From the NCBI GenBank assembly GCA_002389645.1, contig DGQE01000004.1, positions 1 to 64,000 on the forward strand: 64,000 nucleotides of DNA, written 5' to 3'. Made by a program: the position numbers and the translations under genes. This document shows, one piece after another, positions 23,752-32,802 of this stretch. How positions within the stretch are numbered: position 1 is the first letter of the stretch; each line of letters begins with the position of its first letter. Source of the stretch: Flavobacteriales bacterium UBA4422 (lineage in GTDB: Bacteria; Bacteroidota; Bacteroidia; Flavobacteriales_G; Salibacteraceae). The notes below the pieces were generated by a model, which saw only the letters and a list, made by a program, of their open reading frames with translations, was not told where the DNA came from and ran no database searches.

Positions 23752-24444
23752 TTAGACAAAGAAGATCCTCATAAAGTTCATCAGCTCACCAATAATAACT
23801 CGAATGCCCATTTTACTGAACACCACATCATATCGCAACTGAACCACCACCGGCTCAATGCGCAGATTTTTGGCTTTCACTGCACGTTTTATAAACTCCA
23901 TATCAACCAAGAATCGGTCGATCTTAGTTTGCATGAAAATGTCTTTCCCACGCTGGTTCATTCCTTTCAAGCCGCATTGAGTGTCTGTAATGGGAAAGCG
24001 AAGTATGGTTTTCAGCACAAAGCGAAAAGACTCCGACATGATTTTTCGGAACAAGGGAACCCTGTCGTAATAATCGTCTTCACGATAGCCAAGGCTAACG
24101 TCTGCGCCATTCTCAATGGAGCGAACAACCTTTACAATGCTGTCTATTTCGTATGGAAAATCAATATCAGTAAACAAAACAATGGGCGCATCAGCTGCTT
24201 CAAACCCTTTGCGAAGCGCTGCGCCTTTGCCTTGGTTGAAGGGCAGCTTAATCAATTGAACAGTCTCTTGGAAAGTATTGGGTTCTATGCCTAAATTCTT
24301 TTCTGAGCCATCGTCAACGATGATGAGTCGTATTTCCTCACCGCAAGCTGCAGCGAGTAACTGCCGATTGGCTTGCACCTGATCTAGCCATCCCTTATTC
24401 GGATTATACACGGGCAATACAAGATCAATTTTTCGGCTCAGCAT
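23752..24444 (-). CDS. Glycosyltransferase family 2
   Basis: About 230 residues of a GT-A fold, like dolichyl/polyprenyl-phosphate hexose transferases. Motifs: LVLPVYNPNKGW near the N-terminus, IIVDDGS (about 42-48), NQGKGAALRKGFEAA, the metal-binding FTDIDFPY (DxD-like) and ITDTQCGLKGM. The start MLSRKIDLVLPVYNP at 24444 fits the family; an ATG at 24480 adds 12 residues. It is divergent from a polytopic glycosyltransferase, and the two might supply and use a lipid-linked sugar. Confidence 0.85.
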   Translation of the reverse strand: MLSRKIDLVLPVYNPNKGWLDQVQANRQLLAAACGEEIRLIIVDDGSEKNLGIEPNTFQETVQLIKLPFNQGKGAALRKGFEAADAPIVLFTDIDFPYEIDSIVKVVRSIENGADVSLGYREDDYYDRVPLFRKIMSESFRFVLKTILRFPITDTQCGLKGMNQRGKDIFMQTKIDRFLVDMEFIKRAVKAKNLRIEPVVVQLRYDVVFSKMGIRVIIGELMNFMRIFFV

Positions 24445-24509
24445 AGAATGACAAATGTAGGTTCGTATTTCATTAGACATGCTGAAATAAAAGCTAATTT
24501 CGATCGCCC

Positions 24510-26057
24510 ATGCAAAAGTTGTTCGAGTACAAAATTTTCTATCATCTCCTCTTCATCATTGTATTTGGTTACTTTTTTCATGATCTAAGGCTGGACATAA
24601 CATTAACTCAACCACCCCATGGAGTGCATCAATGGCGGCAGTCTGATGGAGCATCAATGGCCAGAATTTTTTCGCAAGAAAATAACAGTGTTGTTCAACC
24701 GAAAATCTTCAATCAGTTTGGAGACGATGGCAGCGCAGGTGGCGAATTTCCTTTGTTTTATTTTGTCGGGGGCAAGGTTTATTCTATTCTAGGTTATCAT
24801 CCTTTTATACTGCGGTTCATTTTTTTTCTGCCTTTGCTTGCGGGGCTTTTCTTTATCCTCAACACGCTTTTAGACTTTTATAGAGCTAAGTTATTGGCCG
24901 TGTTATCGGTGTTCCTTGTCATCTGTTCACCCACCTTTATGAATTACTCGGTAAGCACACTACCTGATGCTGCTGCATTTGGTCTTGCGCTCATTGGCTC
25001 AAGTTTCCTAATAACTCATAGATCCTCAAACACGACACTTTCATTGGTGTTAAGCAGCTTGGCTTTCATTATCGCTGGATTGACTAAAATTTCGATGCTC
25101 TTACCGATGTTCGCATTTCTTGCAACCTTCATATTCTGTTCTTTTTGGAGGAAAGAAAGGAACACGGTGTTTGTGAAATGGTTGGTTTACGGCACCTTCA
25201 CGATGGTTCCAATTGTTGCATGGTATCAGTACATATCATGGTATAATTTGCTTCATGAAACAACCTATTTCGCTACATCCATTCGACCTATATGGCATTT
25301 GAATACAGAAACCATCCTGCAAATTTGGAATCAGGTTTTGGAGTTTTGGGTTCCAACTATTTTTACTCGTTGGTATTTGCTGGTAATTCTGTTGGCACTT
25401 CTAGTCACGGCCTTTTCAATTAAGTCCTTTAAAAAAGAGCCTTTAATTTTCACCCTTCTTCTTGTGGTTGGAAGCATCACCTACAGCCTTTTGTTCTTCA
25501 TCAATTTAGAACAGCACGATTACTACTTTTTACCGTTCTTTTTTCCGATGCTAGCGCTAATTGTATTGGCCACCAAATCCATTGATATACATCTAAAAAA
25601 TAATTGGATACGCGTTGCGAGTATTCTGCTGCTTGGAACCATTTCCTGGCAAACAGCGCATGCTGCAGTGGTTAAAACGCGTAAAACCTATCAAGGCTGG
25701 TTCAACGATCTTGATCTTTCTGAAAGTCTATATGACATTGAGTCTTTTCTCACAGAAAACAACATCCCTCAATCATCCAAATTTGTAGTTCCTCAGGATG
25801 AAAGCAGCAACATCAGTCTTTTCTTTCTTAATCGCGCTGGCTACACCAAGCTTTCGGGTGTTTATGATGTGGAAGATTTAGATCCGTTGATTGACAAAGG
25901 GGTAGAATACGCCCTGGTGTTGGACACTTCGTTTTACAGTGTCACCTTTTTACAATACCACATTACCGATACTATTGGCTACCACCATGAACTCGGAATC
26001 TATAAGGTGGGGCACAGCAAGTGGTGGAACCCAGAAGAGCGTAGCTTAGCCAAATAG
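24510..26057 (+). CDS. Polytopic GT-C type glycosyltransferase-like protein
   Basis: A 515-residue membrane protein with about ten helices (clusters at 10-25, 95-215, 225-245, 290-375). It has a periplasmic first loop with an HQWRQSDGASMARIF segment (about 41-55), and a soluble C-terminal domain (about 390-515). The topology fits dolichyl-phosphate-sugar-dependent transferases, and the adjacent divergent GT2 would make such a donor. The acceptor is unknown. Its end overlaps radA by 12 bp. Confidence 0.65.
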   Translation: MQKLFEYKIFYHLLFIIVFGYFFHDLRLDITLTQPPHGVHQWRQSDGASMARIFSQENNSVVQPKIFNQFGDDGSAGGEFPLFYFVGGKVYSILGYHPFILRFIFFLPLLAGLFFILNTLLDFYRAKLLAVLSVFLVICSPTFMNYSVSTLPDAAAFGLALIGSSFLITHRSSNTTLSLVLSSLAFIIAGLTKISMLLPMFAFLATFIFCSFWRKERNTVFVKWLVYGTFTMVPIVAWYQYISWYNLLHETTYFATSIRPIWHLNTETILQIWNQVLEFWVPTIFTRWYLLVILLALLVTAFSIKSFKKEPLIFTLLLVVGSITYSLLFFINLEQHDYYFLPFFFPMLALIVLATKSIDIHLKNNWIRVASILLLGTISWQTAHAAVVKTRKTYQGWFNDLDLSESLYDIESFLTENNIPQSSKFVVPQDESSNISLFFLNRAGYTKLSGVYDVEDLDPLIDKGVEYALVLDTSFYSVTFLQYHITDTIGYHHELGIYKVGHSKWWNPEERSLAK

Positions 26058-27413
26058 ACCTTGAAACACTTCGTCAACACGCTTCACTTGTTGGATCTTT
26101 ATTCCGAAGCTTTTCAAGTCCAATCCTTTCAACCCATAACCTGAAATATAGATTTCTTCAAATCCGAGTTTCTCTGCTTCTCGAATTCGCTGTTCGATGC
26201 GCGTCACTGGTCTGATCTCCCCGCTCAACCCTACTTCACCAGCAAAACATGTTTGACCAGGAATAGGATAATCTTCTGAACTTGAAAGTGCAGCGCAAAT
26301 CACAGCTAAGTCAATGGCTGGATCATCCACACGAATTCCACCCGCCATGTTTAAAAACACATCAAATTTTCCAATGTTAAATCCGCAGCGCTTTTCTAAA
26401 ACAGCCAATAACATATGCAGCCTGCGCTGGTCAAATCCTGTCGTTGTTCGTTGCGGTGTTCCGTATGCAGCGGTGCTCACTAAGGCCTGCACTTCAATCA
26501 TCATTGGTCGAGCGCCCTCCATGCTTGCCGCAATTGCCGAGCCACTCAATCCCTCATCACGTTGAGATAGTAAAACTTGAGATGGGTTGTCCACTTCTTT
26601 CAACCCGCTGCCTTGCATTTCATAAATACCCAATTCATTGGTAGATCCAAATCGGTTTTTAGACGACCTCAAAAGTCTATACAAATGCTGTCGATCACCT
26701 TCAAACTGAAGCACTACATCCACCATATGTTCCATCACTTTTGGGCCAGCAATGTTTCCTTCTTTGGTAATGTGTCCAATAAGTATGACAGGAGTGTTTG
26801 ACTCTTTCGCAAATTGAATCAACTCGCCTGTACACTCTCGAATTTGAGCCACAGAACCTGGCACAGAGTCAATCTCAGGACTCTGCATTGTTTGAATAGA
26901 ATCAATGATTACTAAATCAGGCACAGCCTCATCAATGCGCTCCATAACACGTTCAAGGGAAGTATCTGTCAGCAGCAACAAATTATCGTGCAAATTGCCA
27001 ATGCGCTCAGCACGCATCTTGATTTGATTGGCGCTTTCTTCGCCAGAAACATAGAGAATCTTGGCTGTTTGAAAGTTTAACCCCAACTGCAATAGCAATG
27101 TTGACTTACCAATTCCTGGATCACCGCCAATCAGCATGACGCTTCCTGGCACAATTCCTCCGCCCAATACTCGACTCAATTCTCCATCAGGAATTGGAAT
27201 ACGCTCAGCAACGTCAGCACTAACCTTGGTAATTGGCACTGGCTTTTTAGTAAGGTTGTCCGTATAATTTCTACGCAACCCAGTCTTAGATTCTTTGTGA
27301 ATGATCTCTTCGATCAAGGTATTCCACTCACCGCAAGCATTGCACTTACCTGTCCATTTCGGATAGTTCGAGCCACAATTTTGGCAAACGAAAGCAGTTT
27401 TTGTTTTGGCCAT
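26046..27413 (-). CDS. radA: DNA repair protein RadA
   Basis: A 455-residue RecA-like branch-migration helicase. Zn finger Cys10-x2-Cys13 ... Cys24-x2-Cys27, Walker A GGDPGIGKST (about 95-104), the diagnostic KNRFG motif (SSKNRFGSTNELG, about 254-266), and a C-terminal Lon-protease-like domain (about 285-455, with TGFDQRRLHMLLAVLEK). Works in recombination intermediate processing. The gene is intact at normal length. Confidence 0.96.
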   Translation of the reverse strand: MAKTKTAFVCQNCGSNYPKWTGKCNACGEWNTLIEEIIHKESKTGLRRNYTDNLTKKPVPITKVSADVAERIPIPDGELSRVLGGGIVPGSVMLIGGDPGIGKSTLLLQLGLNFQTAKILYVSGEESANQIKMRAERIGNLHDNLLLLTDTSLERVMERIDEAVPDLVIIDSIQTMQSPEIDSVPGSVAQIRECTGELIQFAKESNTPVILIGHITKEGNIAGPKVMEHMVDVVLQFEGDRQHLYRLLRSSKNRFGSTNELGIYEMQGSGLKEVDNPSQVLLSQRDEGLSGSAIAASMEGARPMMIEVQALVSTAAYGTPQRTTTGFDQRRLHMLLAVLEKRCGFNIGKFDVFLNMAGGIRVDDPAIDLAVICAALSSSEDYPIPGQTCFAGEVGLSGEIRPVTRIEQRIREAEKLGFEEIYISGYGLKGLDLKSFGIKIQQVKRVDEVFQGLFG

Positions 27414-27460
27414 AAGTCAAGCACGAATATGCATTGATTATGAAGAAAATAAATCTCTTT

Positions 27461-28681
27461 TTAGGATAACATTTGAACAGCCTTCTTCAACGCTTCAACA
27501 AAAGCATCGACTTCGGCTTTAGTATTGTAAACAGCAAACGAAGCGCGCACCGTACCTGGTATTTTAAACCTGTCCATCAAAGGCTGCGTGCAATGTTGGC
27601 CAGTTCGAACCGCCACACCTTGTTGATCTAAAATGGTTCCTATATCATACGGATGTATATCCCCTACCAAGAATGAAATCACACTGGCTTTTTCTTTTGC
27701 TGTACCAACGAACCTTAATCCTTCAATATCCATTAATTTGTCCACAGCATAATTGTGCAGCTCCATTTCCCAATGGGCAATTTCTTCAATTCCTAAATCA
27801 TTTATAAAGCCAAGTGCTTCGCCAAAAGCAATAGTGTCTGCTATGTTAGGAGTTCCCGCTTCAAACTTGAACGGAAGGCCATTGTAAGTAGTTTCTTCAA
27901 ACGTTACTGTTTCAATCATCTCTCCACCGCCATGGTACGGTGGCATTTGATCTAGCCACTCTTCTTTTCCATACAACACGCCAATACCGGTTGGGCCGTA
28001 CATTTTATGTGATGAAAGGCAATAGAAGTCGCAGTTTAATGCTTGAACATCTACCTTCATGTGCGGACCACTCTGCGCACCATCAATCAATACAGCGGCA
28101 CCAACCTTGTGCGCTTTGGTGATGATTTCTTCAATTGGGTTTACCGTTCCTAGCGTATTACTGACGTGATTAACAGCAACGATTTTGGTTTTCCCGGAAA
28201 GAATTTGGTCAACCTCTTCCATGATCAATTCGCCTTCGTCATTGACTGGAATGACTTTTAATACCGCACCCCAATCATTGCACATCAATTGCCATGGCAC
28301 GATGTTACTGTGATGCTCCATGGCAGAAATCAACACTTCATCGCCCTCTTCAATGAATACTTTTCCGAAGCTTGATGCAACCAAGTTAATTGACTCTGTT
28401 ACACCACGTGTAAAAATGATTTCGTGGTCGTGTTCAGCATTAATAAATGCCTGCGATTCTTTGCGAACGGCCTCAAACTTATCGGTGGCACGCTGACTCA
28501 AAAAATGAACTCCACGGTGCACATTAGAATGCTCTTCTTTATAATATTTTGAAAGGGCATCAATGACACGCAATGGCTTTTGTGAAGAAGCAGCATTATC
28601 AAAATAAATCAAAGGCTTTCCATAGACCTTTTGATCAAGGATAGGAAACTGCTGTCTTATTGATTCAATATCCAGCATCAA
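27461..28681 (-). CDS. sufS: Cysteine desulfurase SufS
   Basis: A 406-residue class-V aminotransferase-fold PLP enzyme that mobilises sulphur from cysteine for Fe-S assembly. PLP Lys226 in CLSSHKMYGP; active-site Cys364 in RTGQHCTQPLMDRF (group II, SufS type). It is the last gene of the suf operon and overlaps sufD by 4 nt. No sufE or sufU follows; the next gene is radA. Confidence 0.96.
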   Translation of the reverse strand: MMLDIESIRQQFPILDQKVYGKPLIYFDNAASSQKPLRVIDALSKYYKEEHSNVHRGVHFLSQRATDKFEAVRKESQAFINAEHDHEIIFTRGVTESINLVASSFGKVFIEEGDEVLISAMEHHSNIVPWQLMCNDWGAVLKVIPVNDEGELIMEEVDQILSGKTKIVAVNHVSNTLGTVNPIEEIITKAHKVGAAVLIDGAQSGPHMKVDVQALNCDFYCLSSHKMYGPTGIGVLYGKEEWLDQMPPYHGGGEMIETVTFEETTYNGLPFKFEAGTPNIADTIAFGEALGFINDLGIEEIAHWEMELHNYAVDKLMDIEGLRFVGTAKEKASVISFLVGDIHPYDIGTILDQQGVAVRTGQHCTQPLMDRFKIPGTVRASFAVYNTKAEVDAFVEALKKAVQMLS

Positions 28682-29934
28682 TTGTTAAATTGATTGTGAA
28701 TGAATTCCTCTAGAGACTCTCGAAGTGCATCAATTTCAAGCTTTTCGATTACGTCAGACGCAAAAGCCTGAATCAACAACTTAGTCGCATCATCTTTGCT
28801 CAGGCCGCGGCTCTGCAGATAAAAAGTCGCCTCTTCATCTAGCTGTCCGACTGTGCACCCATGAGAGCACTTTACATCATCAGCATAAATTTCCAATTCT
28901 GGCTTCGTAAATATAGATGCCGAATCAGTCAACAAAACGTTTTGATTGCTTTGGAATGCATTGGTCTTTTGAGCGTCTCTGCGCACCATGATCTTTCCAT
29001 TAAATACTCCTGTTGACTTATCTGTCATTACACCTTTGTACAGCTCATTGCTATTACAGTTTGGAAACAAGTGATCTACGTATGTATGATTATCTACATG
29101 CTGATTTCCTCTTGTGAAATAAACCCCATACATATTGCTTTCACAGCCTTCACCATTCACCGCATAGTTCAAATTATTTCTGACCAATTTTCCTGTTTTC
29201 GTAACGGTGATCACACTAAACTGGCTGTCTCGCGATTGCGACACTTGCGTTGAATTAATATGCGAAGCGGTTTCGCCTTCGTTTTGAACAATATACAAGC
29301 CTCCTTTAGATCCAGCTCCAGCTGCTACTTCAGTGACAACATTGGTAAATGATTCTGAATTATTGTCACCTTCATATTGAGTGATTATGTTTACTTTTGA
29401 GTTTACGCCTAATACAATAAGGTTGCGCATATTGATCGCTTGTTTCTCTCCTGCACTGAGACTTAAAACATGAATGGGCTTCTTCACTTCAATATTATCG
29501 TCCACTTTGAGGTAAGCCACGTCCTTAAAATAGCTCGTATTGAAAGTGCTAAATGCTTGATCTTCAGAATTTATATACTTACCAAGATGCTCACACATCA
29601 AGTTTTTATCTTCAAGACTAGCTTCTGATAAAGCCACTACTTTCACACCTTCAGGTAAATTGGTGCTGGAAAGACCACTGCTATACACTCCATTGACAAA
29701 CACAATCAGATGAGCGTCTAGACCATCAATTAGATATTGTTCTAATGTATTGACCGCACTATCGTTTTGCTTAAAGCTTGTATTGATAATTGAAGCCGTT
29801 CGGGTATACTTCCAGTATTCATCTCGAGTAGTAGGAAACTCTAATCCGTTGTGAATTATTGCACGTGCATTTCCTTGTAAAGGAAGGGCAGCGGTAATAT
29901 GATCAAACTGGTTTAAAAAATCTTGTTTTGACAT
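28678..29934 (-). CDS. sufD: Fe-S cluster assembly protein SufD
   Basis: A 418-residue SufBD-family scaffold subunit. It has the beta-helix core and the C-terminal family block (VKCSHGCTVGQLDEEATFYLQSRGL..AFASDVIEKL). It forms the SufBC2D complex with SufB and SufC encoded upstream, and is translationally coupled to sufS. Confidence 0.95.
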   Translation of the reverse strand: MSKQDFLNQFDHITAALPLQGNARAIIHNGLEFPTTRDEYWKYTRTASIINTSFKQNDSAVNTLEQYLIDGLDAHLIVFVNGVYSSGLSSTNLPEGVKVVALSEASLEDKNLMCEHLGKYINSEDQAFSTFNTSYFKDVAYLKVDDNIEVKKPIHVLSLSAGEKQAINMRNLIVLGVNSKVNIITQYEGDNNSESFTNVVTEVAAGAGSKGGLYIVQNEGETASHINSTQVSQSRDSQFSVITVTKTGKLVRNNLNYAVNGEGCESNMYGVYFTRGNQHVDNHTYVDHLFPNCNSNELYKGVMTDKSTGVFNGKIMVRRDAQKTNAFQSNQNVLLTDSASIFTKPELEIYADDVKCSHGCTVGQLDEEATFYLQSRGLSKDDATKLLIQAFASDVIEKLEIDALRESLEEFIHNQFNN

Positions 29935-29987
29935 TTCGGTGTAAATAATCGACCGTTCTAACAGAATGAATCTGACAGAGGGGTCAC

Positions 29988-30752
29988 TTATGCGGGCTCT
30001 ACTTCGTTAATAATCCAATCATATCCTTTTGACTCAAGCTCTAAGGCCAAGGATTTATCTCCTGATTTCACAATGCGTCCATCATACAATACATGCACAA
30101 AATCTGGCACGATATAGTTCAATAATCGCTGATAATGTGTAATTACTACAAATGCATTGTCCTTGTTTTTCAATTTATTAACCCCATTGGCTACAATCTT
30201 TAGCGCATCAATATCCAAACCTGAATCAGTCTCATCTAAAATACCGAGCTTGGGCTCAAGCATAGCCATTTGGAAAATTTCATTTCTTTTTTTCTCTCCA
30301 CCTGAAAAACTTTCATTAACAGATCTGTTGGCAAGTGATTGTTTCAACTCAACCAGTGCTTGCTTTTCTTTCACCATCATCATGAAATCTTTAGCAGAAA
30401 TATCGTCTAGGCCTTGATGCTTTCTCTTGGCATTAATAGCCGCTTTTAAGAAGTTGATGTTACTCACTCCTGGAATTTCCACTGGGTATTGAAAAGCTAA
30501 AAAGATTCCTTCTCTTGCTCTGTCTTCTGGAGATAGATCAAGCAAATCATTCCCTAAAAACGTCACCTCTCCCCCTTCTACTTCGTATTCTTCTCTGCCT
30601 GCCAAAACAGATGACAAAGTGCTTTTACCACTTCCATTAGGCCCCATAATCGCGTGAACTTCACCTGGGTTAATCTCTAAATCAATTCCCTTTAGGATTT
30701 GATTCCCTTCAATAGATGCTTGCAGCCCCTTAATATTTAAAAAATCACTCAT
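29988..30752 (-). CDS. sufC: Fe-S cluster assembly ATPase SufC
   Basis: A 254-residue ABC-type ATPase. Walker A GPNGSGKST (about 37-45), Q-loop FQYPVEIPGV, signature SFSGGEKKR (about 150-158), Walker B LGILDETDSGLDID and His switch VVITHYQ. It energises the SufBC2D scaffold in the cytoplasm. Confidence 0.96.
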   Translation of the reverse strand: MSDFLNIKGLQASIEGNQILKGIDLEINPGEVHAIMGPNGSGKSTLSSVLAGREEYEVEGGEVTFLGNDLLDLSPEDRAREGIFLAFQYPVEIPGVSNINFLKAAINAKRKHQGLDDISAKDFMMMVKEKQALVELKQSLANRSVNESFSGGEKKRNEIFQMAMLEPKLGILDETDSGLDIDALKIVANGVNKLKNKDNAFVVITHYQRLLNYIVPDFVHVLYDGRIVKSGDKSLALELESKGYDWIINEVEPA

Positions 30753-30798
30753 GAATTAATCGTTGTTTTCGTATTCAAAATTTAATTGGAACATAGTC

Positions 30799-32247
30799 TT
30801 ATCCTACACTTCCTTCTAGTGAAATGCTTAATAGTTTTTGTGCTTCAATGGCAAACTCCATTGGCAGCTTATTCAATACTTCCTTAGCATATCCGTTAAC
30901 AATCAGACTCACCGCCTTCTCTTCGTCTATTCCTCGCTGAAGACAATAGAACACTTGGTCTTCACCAATTTTCGAAGTTGTCGCTTCGTGTTCAATCTTC
31001 GCTGACTTGTTCTGAGCTTCTATGTAAGGGAAAGTGTGCGCACCACATTCACTTCCAATTAGCAATGAATCACATTGACTAAAGTTTCGAGCATTTGATG
31101 CTTTCGGTAAAACCTTTACCAATCCTCGATAACTATTGTTGCTTTTACCCGCTGAAATACCCTTTGAAATAATTGTGCTTTTCGTGTTTTTTCCAATGTG
31201 AAGCATTTTAGTGCCTGTATCAGCCTGCTGATAATTGTTTGTTACCGCTACCGAGTAAAATTCGCCTACTGAATTATCTCCTTTAAGCACACAGCTAGGA
31301 TACTTCCAAGTAATTGCAGATCCAGTTTCTACTTGAGTCCAGCTAATTTTTGAGTTTCGACCCTCACATAACCCTCGCTTAGTCACGAAATTGTAGATTC
31401 CACCTTTTCCCTCTTCATTGCCAGGATACCAATTTTGAACGGTGCTATACTTAATTTCAGCATCATCCAAAGCAATTAGCTCAACTACTGCGGCATGCAG
31501 TTGATTTTCATCTCGCATTGGAGCTGTGCATCCTTCAAGATAACTCACATAGCTGCCAGCATCCGCCACTACAAGGGTTCTTTCAAATTGCCCCGTTTGA
31601 GCTTCATTAATCCTAAAATACGTGCTCAATTCCATCGGGCAACGCACTCCTTTTGGGATGTAACAGAAGGAGCCATCTGTGAAAACCGCAGAGTTTAATG
31701 CTGCGTAAAAATTATCATTGGTTGGAACTACAGACCCCAAATACTTCTTGACTAAATCAGGATGATTCTGAACAGCTTCAGAGAAGGAACAGAAAATGAT
31801 TCCAAGTTCGCCTAACTTCTCTTTAAACGATGTCTCAACGCTAACACTATCGACAACCACGTCTACAGCAACACCCGTAAGTCTTTTTTGCTCTTCTGTG
31901 CTTATGCCCAACTTGTCGTACATGCTCTTAAGTTCTGGATCTAGCTCATCAAGACTGTTGAGTTTTTTCTTGGTTTTTGGAGCGGAATAATAATAAATAT
32001 CTTGAAAATCAACCTTTGGGTAGTGAATGTGGGCCCAAGTCGGTTCGGTCATCTCTTGCCATACTTTATAAGCTTTTAAGCGGTATTCCAGCATCCATTC
32101 AGGCTCATTTTTCTTGGCAGAAATGAGTCGTATAATATCTTCACTTAATCCTATAGGCGCCTTATCTGACTCAAAGTTGGAAACGAATCCGAATTCGTAC
32201 TTTTTATCCTTAAGCTCTTTGGCTAATTCTGCTTCTGTATACGCCAT
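30799..32247 (-). CDS. sufB: Fe-S cluster assembly protein SufB
   Basis: A 482-residue scaffold subunit on which the nascent cluster is built. Family blocks GVRCPMELSTYFRIN, EGCTAPMRDENQLHAAVVELIALDDAEIKYSTVQNWYPGNEEGKGGIYNFVTKRG (seen at about 235-300) and SECGAHTFPYIE are present. It lies between the IscA-type gene and sufC; order iscA-B-C-D-S is typical for Bacteroidota. Confidence 0.96.
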   Translation of the reverse strand: MAYTEAELAKELKDKKYEFGFVSNFESDKAPIGLSEDIIRLISAKKNEPEWMLEYRLKAYKVWQEMTEPTWAHIHYPKVDFQDIYYYSAPKTKKKLNSLDELDPELKSMYDKLGISTEEQKRLTGVAVDVVVDSVSVETSFKEKLGELGIIFCSFSEAVQNHPDLVKKYLGSVVPTNDNFYAALNSAVFTDGSFCYIPKGVRCPMELSTYFRINEAQTGQFERTLVVADAGSYVSYLEGCTAPMRDENQLHAAVVELIALDDAEIKYSTVQNWYPGNEEGKGGIYNFVTKRGLCEGRNSKISWTQVETGSAITWKYPSCVLKGDNSVGEFYSVAVTNNYQQADTGTKMLHIGKNTKSTIISKGISAGKSNNSYRGLVKVLPKASNARNFSQCDSLLIGSECGAHTFPYIEAQNKSAKIEHEATTSKIGEDQVFYCLQRGIDEEKAVSLIVNGYAKEVLNKLPMEFAIEAQKLLSISLEGSVG

Positions 32248-32265
32248 AATCTCTTCTCTTAATTA

Positions 32266-32592
32266 TTAAATGGAAAAACTTTCCCCACAGCCACAAGTTC
32301 TGCTCGCGTTAGGATTCACAAAAGCAAAGCCTTTTCCGTTCAGCCCTCCTGAAAAGTCTAGTTCTGTTCCTACCAAGTACAGAAAGCTTTTTTTGTCAAC
32401 TACAATTTTCACCCCTTTGTCTTCAAACACTTTATCGTCTTCCTTAAGTTCAGAATCAAAGTCCATAACATATGTCAAACCAGAACACCCGCCTCCTTTC
32501 ACACCTACACGGATGAAAGCGTCTTGCTCCACTTCAGCGTCAGCTTTAAGTTTTAAAACTTGGTTTTTCGCTGTTTCGCTCACCTTTATCAT
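32266..32592 (-). CDS. A-type Fe-S carrier (IscA/SufA/HesB family)
   Basis: A 108-residue HesB-like protein with the three conserved cysteines: GGGCSGLTY (Cys35) and SRTCGCG (Cys101, Cys103). It carries Fe-S clusters to target proteins. It is the first gene of the suf operon, 18 nt upstream of sufB, directly behind the candidate operator. Confidence 0.93.
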   Translation of the reverse strand: MIKVSETAKNQVLKLKADAEVEQDAFIRVGVKGGGCSGLTYVMDFDSELKEDDKVFEDKGVKIVVDKKSFLYLVGTELDFSGGLNGKGFAFVNPNASRTCGCGESFSI

Positions 32593-32630
32593 AATGTGTA
32601 AACCGTTTGTTTATTGATAAGTTCAGATCT

Positions 32631-32697
32631 ATTTAGATCAAATCTAAATAAGTTCAAAAATATGTGCAAAAGTAGCTGATATTAGTCAGTTTAGCAA
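32631..32697 (-). promoter_or_regulatory. suf operon promoter and candidate operator
   Basis: On the minus strand, TTG (32695-32697) and TACTTTTG (32667-32674) match the Bacteroidota -33/-7 elements with a 20-nt spacer. Downstream of the expected start site lies the palindrome ATTTAGATCAAATCTAAAT (32631-32649: 8-bp arms, 3-nt spacer), flanked by two AAGTTCA repeats. This is a natural place for an iron or Fe-S responsive repressor (Rrf2/IscR-like or Fur-like) to block transcription; the regulator's identity is inference. Confidence 0.55.
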
Positions 32698-32734
32698 GTC
32701 AAGAGAGTCATAGTCGGTTAAATTAAGATTCGTA

Positions 32735-32762
32735 TTTGTAAATAAAGCATTCAATACTTTTG
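32735..32762 (+). promoter_or_regulatory. Possible promoter of surface-protein copy 1
   Basis: TACTTTTG (32755-32762) fits the -7 consensus and TTTG (32735-32738) could be the -33, but the 16-nt spacer is slightly short. The gene start is 41 bp downstream. Confidence 0.35.
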
Positions 32763-32802
32763 AACCTGCGGCAAATGAATCATCGCTTAATGAACTATAG
32801 TA

